A DNA stretch of 7,029 bases, from positions 1-7,029 of the forward strand of contig JAAYXN010000100.1 in assembly GCA_012515885.1 (NCBI GenBank), read 5' to 3'. Positions within the stretch are counted from its first letter, which is position 1, and each line of letters starts with the position of its first letter. The DNA comes from Rhodococcus sp. (in: high G+C Gram-positive bacteria). Lineage in GTDB: Bacteria > Actinomycetota > Actinomycetes > Mycobacteriales > Mycobacteriaceae. Of this stretch, positions 6,988 through 7,029 are shown piece by piece. Position numbers and translations under genes: made by a program. The notes beneath the pieces were generated by a model. That model ran no database searches and had not been told where the DNA came from. It saw nothing but the letters and a program-made list of their open reading frames with translations.

Positions 6988-7029
6988 TCATGGTTTGCGA
7001 AGGTGCCGCGCTACCCAGGCACCGGCATA
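6988..7029 (-). CDS. Possible 3' end of an upstream minus-strand gene
   Basis: The minus strand from the right edge reads 13 codons, YAGAWVARHLRKP, and then TGA at 6990-6988. The basic ending is plausible for a C-terminus, and the position would leave about 94 nt before the DUF4132 start. A 13-codon open stretch is too short to be convincing, and no family can be recognised. Confidence 0.2.
   Translation of the reverse strand, partial: YAGAWVARHLRKP

Noticed and set aside
6542..6991. Minus-strand frame of 149 codons starting at ATG 6991
   Set aside because: It lies mostly inside the DUF4132 gene in another frame. Its product has no family resemblance, whereas the DUF4132 frame is rich in conserved motifs.
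1..7029. CRISPR arrays, tRNA or rRNA genes, insertion sequence ends, rho-independent terminators
   Set aside because: No regularly spaced repeats, tRNA-like cloverleaf, transposase-like product or GC hairpin followed by a T run was found by eye. The operon continues past the left edge, so no terminator is expected inside.

Overview
The window looks like chromosomal DNA from a high-GC actinomycete. The reasons are third-position G/C bias, a mix of GTG, TTG and ATG starts, chains of 4-nt gene overlaps, and protein sequences of an actinobacterial type. The genus cannot be fixed from the sequence; a Mycobacteriales-type host such as Mycobacterium, Rhodococcus, Nocardia or Gordonia is a guess. No tRNA, rRNA, CRISPR array, insertion sequence or transposase gene was seen.

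Essentially the whole window is one operon transcribed right to left (minus strand) that leaves the window at its left edge. In transcription order it holds: (1) a compact stand-alone DUF4132 protein of 292 aa (6893 to 6015); (2) a very large, poorly characterised protein of 1572 aa (6018 to 1300) with an alpha-helical N-terminal half, a beta-rich centre resembling a propeller, a second helical region and a winged-helix-like C-terminal segment; (3) a MoxR-type AAA+ ATPase of 383 aa (1303 to 152), close to the E. coli YehL type; (4) the first 51 codons of a DUF5682 (YehM-like) protein starting at TTG 155 and cut by the window edge. Every junction is a 4-nt stop/start overlap (GTGA, ATGA, TTGA), each with a Shine-Dalgarno-like sequence inside the preceding gene, so the four proteins are probably made by coupled translation.

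The short region right of the first gene (about 6894-7029) holds a GAAGGGG ribosome binding site, a weak -10-like TATGGT, an 18-nt dyad over the expected transcription start and possibly the last 13 codons of an unrelated upstream gene.

The gene set matches, in part, the E. coli molR/yehI-yehL-yehM-yehP-yehQ neighbourhood: DUF4132, MoxR ATPase, DUF5682, VWA protein and SWIM zinc-finger protein. The VWA and SWIM members would be expected just beyond the left edge. The likely theme is a cytosolic MoxR-ATPase-driven machine whose partners are the giant protein, DUF4132 and DUF5682. Its biological purpose is unknown. Systems that pair a MoxR ATPase with a VWA protein are generally thought to remodel or activate protein complexes, and some are suspected to act in stress response or biological conflict; that role is inference here. 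No predicted protein shows a signal peptide or membrane segment.
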